Both the position numbers and the translations under genes were made by a program. Below the pieces are notes generated by a model. The model made no database searches. It had not been told where the DNA came from and saw only the letters and a program-made list of their open reading frames with translations. A stretch of DNA of 58,444 nt, taken from assembly GCA_016235185.1 (NCBI GenBank), contig JACRLT010000021.1, positions 1 through 58,444 on the forward strand, given 5' to 3'. This DNA is from Candidatus Omnitrophota bacterium. Its GTDB lineage: Bacteria; Omnitrophota; Gorgyraeia; Velamenicoccales; Velamenicoccaceae. Positions 34,749 through 42,041 of this stretch are shown here, piece by piece; the first letter of the stretch is position 1, and every line of letters begins with the position of its first letter.

Positions 34749-34907
34749 CTACGATGTACGATATGTCGCTCTGCAGCGGGAGCACCCCCGGCTAACTCTG
34801 GAACTGGTGGTACTTCTGGCCGCCGAGCGACACGCGGTCAGAAGCGTATCCTCCATTACCAGCTTGACCTCTTTAATTTCCGGCTTTTGATAAGGTTTTT
34901 TTATCAT
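34749..34907 (-). CDS. RiPP precursor peptide, 52 residues, Arg/Cys-rich core
   Basis: ATG 34907 to TAG 34749, with AAAGGGG (34914-34920) six nt before the start. Residues 1-25 (MIKKPYQKPEIKEVKLVMED, then TLLTA) match the leader style of SPASM-radical-SAM RiPPs (KKPYxKPEIxxVxL). The core from Cys26 to Ser52 has Cys26, Cys42 and Cys45, and seven Arg (27, 31, 37, 40, 44, 46, 50), with many Ser and Thr; the last residue is Ser. The start lies inside the last 35 nt of the radical SAM gene and the stop lies 11 nt before the HprK-like gene, so it is embedded in the operon. An Arg-rich core suits the nearby UPF0489 peptide-arginase-like protein. The product structure is unknown. Confidence 0.85.
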   Translation of the reverse strand: MIKKPYQKPEIKEVKLVMEDTLLTACRSAARSTTSSRVSRGCSRCRATYRTS

Positions 34908-35994
34908 ATTGCGCCCCTTTCTGTTTGCTAAAAAATTCCTTCTCTAACATTAGAGCATACTTACATAAATAATCAACCGGCTTATCCACATGCCCTGTCT
35001 CAAGCTCGGCCCATGCCGGGCAATTCGGGCACAATGAAACCATACTGCAATCTTTGCATCTTGTCGCAAGGAAATCATTCGGGCCATTGCCGTAATCTTT
35101 CACCAGATTTACCCAAGCCTCTCCAAACGGGGCATTACACAAAGAATACTGAAAACTTTTATACATTGTGCAAGGACTCAAATTCCCATAAGGGTCTACG
35201 TTAAAACTATTTATTCCGGCTGAACATATTACCATGTCATTAAAATCCCTCTTCCAGAAAAAACCGAACAACTCTTCTAAGCTGGATAAATTACTTTCAT
35301 CGCAGAATTCAAATGCAGCAGCCTCCTGTGTTGAAAGCCGCCAAGCAAGCGGCCCCATACCGCCATCCTTCCTGGGACACACCAGGCAGTCAAATTTAAA
35401 ATCCGCCCCTAACGAATCCGCCAACATTTGCATATTCTGCAAATCGTAAACATTGGTCTTCAGTATGACGGTTTTTAAACCAAAGCCCACGCCGTGCTTT
35501 TTAAGCCTGCCTATGCCTTTCATGGCCTTGTCAAAAGACCCATGGACGCGGCTAACGCTATCATACACTTGAGCCGACGCGCCGTAGACGGATATCTCAA
35601 TGCCTAACGGCGGTTCTTGCGCAAATTTTTTCGCGATCTCATCCGTAATAAGAGCCGCATTCGTAAAAATCTCGAGCAAGACACCCCGCGATATCGCATA
35701 ATCATAAATATCTAAAAAATCTTTCCTTAGCAACGGCTCACCACCGGTCAGAAGAAGCCACAGGCATCCGATACCCACCATCTCATCGATCAACCTTTTT
35801 ATCTCCTTCAGGCTTAATTCGTCTTTTCCCTTTTCGTTGCCGGGCGATAAGTTGCAGAAACAGTGCTGGCAATTCAGATTACACCTATAGGTGAGTTCAA
35901 GAGCGCCCATGTAAGGAATACGCTTTTCCATGGAAGTTTTTTCCAGGTGCGAGCCAAATTCCGAAAATTTTCTCTGGCTGACAGGACAAAGCAC
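34873..35994 (-). CDS. SPASM-domain radical SAM peptide maturase
   Basis: 373 residues from GTG 35994, which overlaps the PqqD stop (TAGTG). C38-x3-C42-x2-C45 (YRCNLNCQHC) binds the SAM cluster, and LLLTGGEPLLRKDF and EISVYGAS follow. The C-terminal SPASM part has ICSAGINSFNVDPYGNLSPC, then CKDCSMVSLCPNCPAW and a last Cys in YLCKYALM, enough for two auxiliary [4Fe-4S] clusters. Position between PqqD and the precursor makes it the likely maturase, which could form thioether, C-C or similar crosslinks in the Cys-containing core. Confidence 0.9.
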   Translation of the reverse strand: MLCPVSQRKFSEFGSHLEKTSMEKRIPYMGALELTYRCNLNCQHCFCNLSPGNEKGKDELSLKEIKRLIDEMVGIGCLWLLLTGGEPLLRKDFLDIYDYAISRGVLLEIFTNAALITDEIAKKFAQEPPLGIEISVYGASAQVYDSVSRVHGSFDKAMKGIGRLKKHGVGFGLKTVILKTNVYDLQNMQMLADSLGADFKFDCLVCPRKDGGMGPLAWRLSTQEAAAFEFCDESNLSSLEELFGFFWKRDFNDMVICSAGINSFNVDPYGNLSPCTMYKSFQYSLCNAPFGEAWVNLVKDYGNGPNDFLATRCKDCSMVSLCPNCPAWAELETGHVDKPVDYLCKYALMLEKEFFSKQKGAQYDKKTLSKAGN

Positions 35995-36263
35995 TAGATC
36001 ACCAATTCCCTTTCTTCAAGCGCGCGCGCAAAAGACAAAACATCCCGCTGGATGTCAGAATGCTCCGCATCAAAACTTTCTTTTAAAGCCGTTATGATAT
36101 CGGATAGGCTGCGAGAGCCGTCCAAAAGCCGCCATATTTGACTACCTGCCTCGTTGAGTTCCATAAAAACCCTGCGATACGGGTCAACAAGATAAAATGC
36201 CCCTTCAACCTGTTTTTCCAGGACATCTTCGTTTTTTTTAAAAACCCGCCTTAGATCGATCAT
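35994..36263 (-). CDS. PqqD-family peptide-binding protein (RRE), copy 1
   Basis: 89 residues. DLRRVFKKNEDVLEKQVEGAFYLVDP, then VFMELNEAGSQIWRLLDGSRSLSDIITALKESFD, is the winged-helix PqqD fold. PqqD-type domains bind the precursor leader and present it to the radical SAM enzyme. The start overlaps the UPF0489 stop and the end overlaps the radical SAM start, the usual layout for RiPP operons. Confidence 0.92.
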   Translation of the reverse strand: MIDLRRVFKKNEDVLEKQVEGAFYLVDPYRRVFMELNEAGSQIWRLLDGSRSLSDIITALKESFDAEHSDIQRDVLSFARALEERELVI

Positions 36264-37540
36264 CTCTTTAAAAAATTCGGCAATAGAAAATCGGCCAGCC
36301 TATGCATTTCTTCTGCAAACCGCAGAAAATTCCTCTTTTTTAAATAAAACAGCGCCAGCCTCCCGTGCAATAAGGGGCCGTCCTCCCCAGCCAAAGCAGC
36401 TTTTTTGTAATAATTTATCACCTCACCCAAGCGTCCCTCTCGTTGGGCAATACAGGCCAGCCACCACAAGGCCTGGGGGATCTCAACATAAACTTTCAGG
36501 AATCTTTCTTCGGCCTCTCGAAACTCTCCGGCCTTAAACTTTAATATGCCCTCACCAAAGATGGCCGCCTCATGATCGGGCTTTACCTTAAGCGCTCTTT
36601 GGAAAAAAGCTTGGGCGTCGGGATATTTTTTTTGCCAAAGGCTGATGAACCCTAAACCGGTCAAGGCGTAAATATTGGCTTGATCTAGTTGAAGAAACCG
36701 GCTGTATTCCCTTTTCGCCTCGTTTAACTTTCCGAATTCCTGAAATATTATACCATAGTTGTTATAGGCGCAGCCGTATGTTTTATCCGCCATGACAGCC
36801 TTTTGATAAAGTTCTTGCGCTTTGGAAAGATCAGGCGGCCTGCTGTTTAAATACGTTAGACATGAATTAAAACATACCGACGCTTCGCTTTGCCTGTAAT
36901 CCTGCCTTCCTTCAAGCAGGCTCTTTAGCTCATCGCCAAGATATTTAAACCGCAAAGGTGTATAGCCGCCGTTAACGGAATAGGATATTGTCGCGATATC
37001 AAAGACGATCTTCTTATCATTCAACTGTTTGACTAACTCCTGCGGGAATATCCAAGGTGTGCGGTCCTGGCCCTGGTCCTTCCAGATAAATGGCGTAAGC
37101 ATAAAATCCACGTCAATATCCAAAAGCACAGGTTCTTCGATCGTTTTCAAACTCTCAAGGCTGGAAACGATCGTATCCTTATTCCAATTGATATTTCTTT
37201 TTATGCGGTTTCGTCCTCGCCGTGTGCGCCAGCTCGGGTCAGGCACGACCCAGTAAAACTTATCCACTATGCCATCTCTCATGGCAGGATATATGTAATT
37301 GCCTATATGGACCATCTTTTCTTTCTTCTTGGAATACGGATTCCATGCGGGCTGACGGCTCAAAAGATGCTCCATCTCTTGCCTGCCCTCGACCTTCGCT
37401 ATCTCTTCTAAGTCCATATCCGGGATCCGGCCGAAATCCATATGCGCGTCAATATGGACCAGCGTCCTGCCTTTTAAACCCCGCTGTTTCCAGGCATAAT
37501 ACGCCTGGTCATGGTCTTCTATATTTAAAATTTCAGCCAT
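36260..37540 (-). CDS. UPF0489 (peptide-arginase-like) domain fused to TPRs
   Basis: 426 residues. LVHIDAHMDFG (His29, Asp31, His33, Asp35) and LLDIDVDFML (Asp141, Asp143, Asp145) are the metal-binding motifs of the UPF0489 family, which resembles arginases. The studied member OspR converts Arg to Orn in a RiPP precursor. Residues about 220-426 are four to five TPR-like helix pairs (YNNYGIIFQEFGKLNEAKREY, LTGLGFISLWQKKYPDAQAFF), not usual for this family and possibly a peptide- or partner-binding scaffold. It overlaps the GT2 gene upstream by 16 nt and PqqD downstream by 4 nt. Confidence 0.85.
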   Translation of the reverse strand: MAEILNIEDHDQAYYAWKQRGLKGRTLVHIDAHMDFGRIPDMDLEEIAKVEGRQEMEHLLSRQPAWNPYSKKKEKMVHIGNYIYPAMRDGIVDKFYWVVPDPSWRTRRGRNRIKRNINWNKDTIVSSLESLKTIEEPVLLDIDVDFMLTPFIWKDQGQDRTPWIFPQELVKQLNDKKIVFDIATISYSVNGGYTPLRFKYLGDELKSLLEGRQDYRQSEASVCFNSCLTYLNSRPPDLSKAQELYQKAVMADKTYGCAYNNYGIIFQEFGKLNEAKREYSRFLQLDQANIYALTGLGFISLWQKKYPDAQAFFQRALKVKPDHEAAIFGEGILKFKAGEFREAEERFLKVYVEIPQALWWLACIAQREGRLGEVINYYKKAALAGEDGPLLHGRLALFYLKKRNFLRFAEEMHRLADFLLPNFLKR

Positions 37541-38211
37541 ATTTTACATAACACCTTGTAGCAAAACCTGTTGATCTTGATGGCTGTAGACGAAAGGCGG
37601 TTTTTTTTATTCTTTGGGCCGTCTTCTGCCTTTAACGTCCTGTGCCACCCCAGTATTTCAGGTACAAAACCGCCTTGGCTTACACGGCTTATTTTTTTTA
37701 TCAGATAAAAATCAGCGCAGTAGTCGTTCACCGGGACCCAGCCGCCGAACCTGCGGGCCAAACTGGTCCTCACCATATAATTCAACATATCGACGCCGCC
37801 CAACTTCAATGGAAATTGAGGAGCCAATATCCCATCCCCATCGTATAAAATGTGGCAGACAGTATATCCAATCTTATCATCGGAAAAGCAGGCCGTCATT
37901 TTTTCCATAAATTGGCGTTCGATAAGATTATCATCATCGAGACAAAATACATATTCCCCCGACGCAAACTTCAAAGCAAGATTTCTCTGCAAATTACCCG
38001 GATATTTAGTCCGTAGAGTGAATAAATATTTTATCCTTGGGTCCTTCAGGGATCTTACGTATTCTTTGACCCTTGGATCGTACCCGTCAGAAACTATAAA
38101 ATGCTCCCAGTTCCGATAACTCTGGCTCAAAACAGAGGCGACAGCTTCTTTTAGGCTCTTTAGCCTGTCATGCGTCGATGTAATAACAGTTACTTTTTCT
38201 GCCTGGGCCAT
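37525..38211 (-). CDS. Glycosyltransferase family 2 within the RiPP-like operon
   Basis: 228 residues. KVTVITSTHDRLKSLKEAVASVL starts the GT-A fold, GEYVFCLDDDNLIE carries DDD as DxD, and the later GGWVPVNDYCADF supplies the acceptor-side acidic residues. It could glycosylate the peptide or belong to the wider glycan locus. Its 3' end overlaps the UPF0489 start by 16 nt, which favours co-expression with the peptide genes. Confidence 0.85.
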   Translation of the reverse strand: MAQAEKVTVITSTHDRLKSLKEAVASVLSQSYRNWEHFIVSDGYDPRVKEYVRSLKDPRIKYLFTLRTKYPGNLQRNLALKFASGEYVFCLDDDNLIERQFMEKMTACFSDDKIGYTVCHILYDGDGILAPQFPLKLGGVDMLNYMVRTSLARRFGGWVPVNDYCADFYLIKKISRVSQGGFVPEILGWHRTLKAEDGPKNKKNRLSSTAIKINRFCYKVLCKIWLKF

Positions 38212-38253
38212 ACGAAATACCTTAAAAACTATCTTATCATGCCGCCATTTCCT

Positions 38254-39954
38254 CTAACAGGCGGCGAGATCAACACCAGATGAGTCAGCTAGCATTGCAG
38301 ACTCACCGCAGAGGTTAAGGCGCACCCGCCATTCGTTGCTTTTCTGTGGGCGCTGTTGCGCACCCATTTTCAAAGGAACCGTTACTTCTGGCTTTTCGCG
38401 CTTTCTCAAAAGTGAATAATAGACCTGCTGGACAAAATAAGCCTCGTCACGGCCCAGGCCTTTAGGATTATCAAAAGGTACAAAAAAACGGAAAGGCCTT
38501 GACTCATCATTTTTCAGTATGAGGCCATACTTTTGTGGCTGGTTATAGACATGATTGGCCGGCGTAACGTAATAATTATTGAACGTCACGGCGCTGATAT
38601 GGTCCCTGTTTTTGATCAGGAAATCCACAGTATCTAGCGCATCATCCAAGGTCTCGGTAGGCAACCCCACGATCGTCTGCAGATCCACCTCTATGCCGCT
38701 GGCCGAGCAATCGCGGATAATGCGCTCGGAACGAGCGCGGCTGTTGCCTTTGTCTAAGAGGTCACAGACACGGTCAGAGGCAGACTCAAAACCAAAATTG
38801 ACCTTCACTAACCCTGCCGCCTTGGCCATCTTAAAAATCTCCGGGGTAAACCCGGGGTCCAGGCGAGCCATGCACCACCAGGCTACGTCGATCTTTTCGT
38901 TTAATATGCTTCGTGAAACTTCTGACATCTGGCGCGGTGACATACCCGGGTCACCCAACAAGAGCATACGGACTCCATGCTTTTTCTGAAGCTCGGCTAT
39001 ATCGCGCACTACCAAAGCAGCATCTTTGGCGCGATAAGACGGCTTTGGTAACGGCAGGTCTACGCAATAAGCGCACTTTGACCAATAGCACCCTCGAGAT
39101 GTTTCAAAGGTTAGGCTCATTTGGCCATGATGACTCTCGTCATAAAGCGCTAAAGGCAGGCCGTCAAAATCCGGACAAGGCAAAAGATCCATATTCTCGC
39201 CTTTAGGATCCAGAACAGCGCTTGTGCCGGTCTCCTGCGTCAATACATTTGGTATTTTGGATAAGTCACGGCCCCCATCTAAAGCCTGCGCCAGGTGAAA
39301 TAATGGAGTCTCGCCCTCAAAAACCGCCATGCTGTCAAAATATCTGTAAAACTCCTTGTGGCTCTGCAAGGCTTGACGAAAAAGCGTCACCCATTGTCCG
39401 CCGATGTTCACATGGACCTGCGGGAGACATGTTTTGACAAGTTGCCCCAATGTCAGGCTTGGTATCACCTGGGAAGGCGACGTGATGGAGATCCCCAGAA
39501 GATCGATATTTTCCTTTCCAAGGTCTTCGATAAAATCAGAATTCTGAAAAAACTGGTAGAATGTGTTCTCGTTTTCATCCTTTAGATAGCGGAAAAGATG
39601 CGGCGACGACAACAGTTCTTCGGTAAAATGAAAAGACGTATTCGTATTATTATCATATGGCAAATCGCTAAAAACACCCCGGCCTTCTCTCAAAAAATAC
39701 GGCGAATAATAACGACTTTTTAGATTTTCAGAAAAGAATTTCTTTAGCAGGGGCTTCAAGAGGGTTCGTTTTTGGGACACGGTGACCCCGGCGCCCTCAA
39801 TACGAGCTACTAAGAATTCACGATAAAGGATGTTTAGGTCGACCTGCGAAGCCGCGATACCGTTTTTTTTCAGAAAAGCACATAGGGCCGGCGTGCCCAA
39901 CGGCGGAAAATGGTGGTCATAATCCGGAGGAACACACAAAAGGACTTTAAACAT
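38254..39954 (-). CDS. B12-binding-type radical SAM enzyme with CX4CX2C motif
   Basis: 566 residues. The N-terminal half is a cobalamin-binding-like domain (LGTPALCAFLKKNG, DLLGISITSPSQVIPSL, HVNIGGQW). The cluster motif is RGCYWSKCAYC: Cys289, Cys294, Cys297 (CX4CX2C, not CX3CX2C), a variant known in B12-type radical SAM RiPP and natural-product enzymes. VNFGFESASDRV and the long C-terminal region follow. It sits between PqqD copy 2 and the GT2, so a second peptide modification such as C-methylation or epimerisation is possible. No second precursor was found beside it. Confidence 0.85.
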   Translation of the reverse strand: MFKVLLCVPPDYDHHFPPLGTPALCAFLKKNGIAASQVDLNILYREFLVARIEGAGVTVSQKRTLLKPLLKKFFSENLKSRYYSPYFLREGRGVFSDLPYDNNTNTSFHFTEELLSSPHLFRYLKDENENTFYQFFQNSDFIEDLGKENIDLLGISITSPSQVIPSLTLGQLVKTCLPQVHVNIGGQWVTLFRQALQSHKEFYRYFDSMAVFEGETPLFHLAQALDGGRDLSKIPNVLTQETGTSAVLDPKGENMDLLPCPDFDGLPLALYDESHHGQMSLTFETSRGCYWSKCAYCVDLPLPKPSYRAKDAALVVRDIAELQKKHGVRMLLLGDPGMSPRQMSEVSRSILNEKIDVAWWCMARLDPGFTPEIFKMAKAAGLVKVNFGFESASDRVCDLLDKGNSRARSERIIRDCSASGIEVDLQTIVGLPTETLDDALDTVDFLIKNRDHISAVTFNNYYVTPANHVYNQPQKYGLILKNDESRPFRFFVPFDNPKGLGRDEAYFVQQVYYSLLRKREKPEVTVPLKMGAQQRPQKSNEWRVRLNLCGESAMLADSSGVDLAAC

Positions 39955-39975
39955 GGGAATGGAAATACCTGACGG

Positions 39976-40272
39976 CTAAGAACTTTGAATCAACCCTAAA
40001 GACGCCCACTGCAGAAAGATCTCTTCAAGATCGCCTGTGGCTTGTGCGGGATCGGCTTCAAAAGCATCAAGCAACCTTTGGCGGATGGCTTGAAAGTCAT
40101 TTTTTCCGTCGATCTGCTGCCAGATAAACGCCGCGATCTCATTCAACGTATAAATGCTTTTTAAGTCCACGACCTTTTGCCTTATAGGCACAAGGATAAA
40201 CTCGTCAGCGATCTGCCGAAAAACAACATCAGGATTTTTAGAATAAATATTTCCAGCCATCACATACTCCAT
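39976..40272 (-). CDS. PqqD-family peptide-binding protein (RRE), copy 2
   Basis: 98 residues. NPDVVFRQIADEFILVPIRQKVVDLKSIYTLNEIAAFIWQQIDG matches the PqqD fold (LNxxAxxIW core). It precedes the B12-type radical SAM gene by 21 nt. The likely true start may be the second Met (MAGNIYSKNPDVVF). Two PqqD genes paired with two radical SAM genes suggests that each enzyme has its own leader-binding partner. Confidence 0.9.
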   Translation of the reverse strand: MEYVMAGNIYSKNPDVVFRQIADEFILVPIRQKVVDLKSIYTLNEIAAFIWQQIDGKNDFQAIRQRLLDAFEADPAQATGDLEEIFLQWASLGLIQSS

Positions 40273-40282
40273 TCTGCGTTGT

Positions 40283-40735
40283 TCAAAGCCGTTTTAGGAA
40301 AACCTTGATCTCCTTCTTAAACTTTAAAACAATACCGCCCATTTCTCTTGCTAACCGCTCTAATTTTTCGCCTTCCAGTTCAAACCCGTATATATTGCGG
40401 AAAATATGCCTGAAAGACAGATACTCGTCGAGTTTTGCCGCCAATTCCTTTGATATGACCGCAGGCCTGACACCGCCTACGCTTACAGTCATCATGTATA
40501 GCAATTTTTTATGCCATTGTTGAGTTTGAGGAATACCGCCGTTAACCTCGCGAGCGATCAATTCAAAAATACGTTCACAGGCATTATAAAAATCATGAAG
40601 AATGGAACCTTTTGCCCGTTTTAGAATATGAGTATCTCCCTTGCACTGCCTAAGTTCCGCAACCAAAGTTTCCATCTCATTCAAAACCGATTGGATCAGG
40701 GCACTTACTTCTTTTTTATGCGTGTTTGCGCTCAT
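40283..40735 (-). CDS. HepT-like HEPN protein (putative toxin of an MNT/HEPN pair)
   Basis: 150 residues, all helical. ACERIFELIAREVNGGIPQTQQWHKKLLYMM and LDEYLSFRHIFRNIYGFELEGEKLERL are typical of HepT-like RNase-type HEPN proteins. The gene overlaps its nucleotidyltransferase partner by 20 nt. In MNT/HEPN pairs the MNT protein inactivates the HEPN toxin by AMPylation. Confidence 0.82.
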   Translation of the reverse strand: MSANTHKKEVSALIQSVLNEMETLVAELRQCKGDTHILKRAKGSILHDFYNACERIFELIAREVNGGIPQTQQWHKKLLYMMTVSVGGVRPAVISKELAAKLDEYLSFRHIFRNIYGFELEGEKLERLAREMGGIVLKFKKEIKVFLKRL

Positions 40736-41066
40736 ACAAACTTCTCCCGTTTTTTAAGATTTCCCTGCGGAACTTTTCGGGCAGGATATCATACTCTTTC
40801 AAGTCGATCGGATATCTGCTAATACGCAAACAATACCCGTAGGCCCTTAAAAACTTCCCGCTTAAACCCTCCACTGCCAAATCGATGTCGGAAGCATTAT
40901 CAAAAACAGCTTTCTCCCGTAGGAGGCTGCCATACAACAACACCTTTTTTGCCCCGAATTTCTGCCCTAATATTTTAGAAATTCTTTGTGCTTCGCGAAG
41001 AGCAGACAGCTTGCGCTGTATGCCGGCTAAACTATTTTTTCTGTAAATTTTGTCTAATATGCCCAA
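40716..41066 (-). CDS. MNT-type minimal nucleotidyltransferase (antitoxin of the HEPN pair)
   Basis: 116 residues. VLLYGSLLREKAVFDNASDIDLAVEG is the GS-x10-D-x-D motif of minimal nucleotidyltransferases. It lies directly upstream of and overlaps the HepT-like gene. Together they form a typical two-gene toxin-antitoxin unit separating the RiPP-like block from the polysaccharide-export and secretin block. Confidence 0.85.
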   Translation of the reverse strand: MGILDKIYRKNSLAGIQRKLSALREAQRISKILGQKFGAKKVLLYGSLLREKAVFDNASDIDLAVEGLSGKFLRAYGYCLRISRYPIDLKEYDILPEKFRREILKNGRSLYERKHA

Positions 41067-41075
41067 AGTTTCTCC

Positions 41076-42041
41076 TTAATGTGGCTGCCACTTACGCATG
41101 ACGTCAGCGGCAAAGGTGCCGCGCGAGACCGGGTCTATTATCTGCGTAAGCACATAACCGACGTCGGATACGAACGTTCTCGGAACATAAATTATATCAT
41201 CAGACTCTAACGGGATATTGCCGTCGAAATTAGTGCCTACCAGGACTTTCTTCAAGTTAAGCCTCCGGGCTTGAGGGTTTTGCAACCCGCCCCGGACCAA
41301 AACAACGCTGTTACCTACCGCATCGCGGGTAAAACCGCCGGCAAGAGCTAAGGCCTCAAGAATAGTCCTATTGCCGCTGACAGCGTAAACACCCGGGCGC
41401 ATGACTTCGCCTAAAATGATCACCTTGCTCCCGCCAAGCTTGCGGATAGAAATAGAGACTTCCGGCATTTTGATAAACTCTTTTAGGCGGGCAGTTATAT
41501 CTTCATCAAGTCCTACGATCGTACGGCCAACAGCTACGCAATCGCCGATCAGCGGGAAAGATATCCTTCCGTCAGGCCGCACGATTACTTCCTGATTTAA
41601 ATCCTCGTTCTGCCATACGGAGATAAAAAGCACATCACCTTCGCCTAAAGTATACTCTAATCCTGCTCCGCCGCCGACGGCTTGAGTTGGGATAAGTTTA
41701 GCCTTGCCTGCAAGGATATCGTTCTTTCTCTCGATCATGTCGCGGGAACGCTCAAAATACGTCTCTGCGTCATTGAACCGGCCTTGCGTATAATAATACT
41801 GGCCTATGTAATAATTATATTTGGCGCTGCTCTCTAATTCGCCGGGGTTAGTTTCCTGAAGGTAATCAACGGCAAAAGAGACAGAAGACAGAGAACAGAG
41901 AACAGAGAACAAAATACAGAGAACAGAGAACAGATGACGAATGACAGAATGGCCCTTCCGTCCTCTGTCCTCTGACTTCTGTCGTCTGCTATCCGTCCTC
42001 TGTCCTCTGACCTCTGTCATCTGTCCACTATCCTCTATCAT
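41076..42041 (-). CDS. Wza-like polysaccharide export protein (Poly_export + SLBB)
   Basis: 321 residues. The first about 58 residues are translated 7-bp repeat: a charged stretch (MIEDSGQMTEVRGQRTDSRR) and then the signal-peptide core (LFSVLCILFSVLCSLSSVSFA). A short TPR-like segment (YNYYIGQYYYTQGRFNDAETYF) is followed by the Poly_export domain (YTLGEGDVLFISVWQNEDLNQEVIVRPDGRISFPLIG) and SLBB (VIILGEVMRPGVYAVSGNRTILEALALAGG). It would form the outer-membrane polysaccharide channel, working with the BY-kinase. It overlaps the coiled-coil gene by 4 nt. Confidence 0.88.
   Translation of the reverse strand: MIEDSGQMTEVRGQRTDSRRQKSEDRGRKGHSVIRHLFSVLCILFSVLCSLSSVSFAVDYLQETNPGELESSAKYNYYIGQYYYTQGRFNDAETYFERSRDMIERKNDILAGKAKLIPTQAVGGGAGLEYTLGEGDVLFISVWQNEDLNQEVIVRPDGRISFPLIGDCVAVGRTIVGLDEDITARLKEFIKMPEVSISIRKLGGSKVIILGEVMRPGVYAVSGNRTILEALALAGGFTRDAVGNSVVLVRGGLQNPQARRLNLKKVLVGTNFDGNIPLESDDIIYVPRTFVSDVGYVLTQIIDPVSRGTFAADVMRKWQPH
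41881..42037. repeat. Inverted pair of 7-bp degenerate tandem arrays in the export-protein gene
   Basis: ACAGAAG/ACAGAGA-type units (41881-41949) face TCCGTCC/TCTGTCC/TCTGACT-type units (41958-42037). Both arrays are translated within one gene. The left array gives the hydrophobic signal-peptide core and the right array gives the charged N-terminus. Confidence 0.85.

Noticed and set aside
33871-34785. HprK-like start at 34785
   Set aside because: The extra 16 residues overlap the precursor peptide in another frame; ATG 34737 lies 11 nt after the precursor stop and begins a typical domain.
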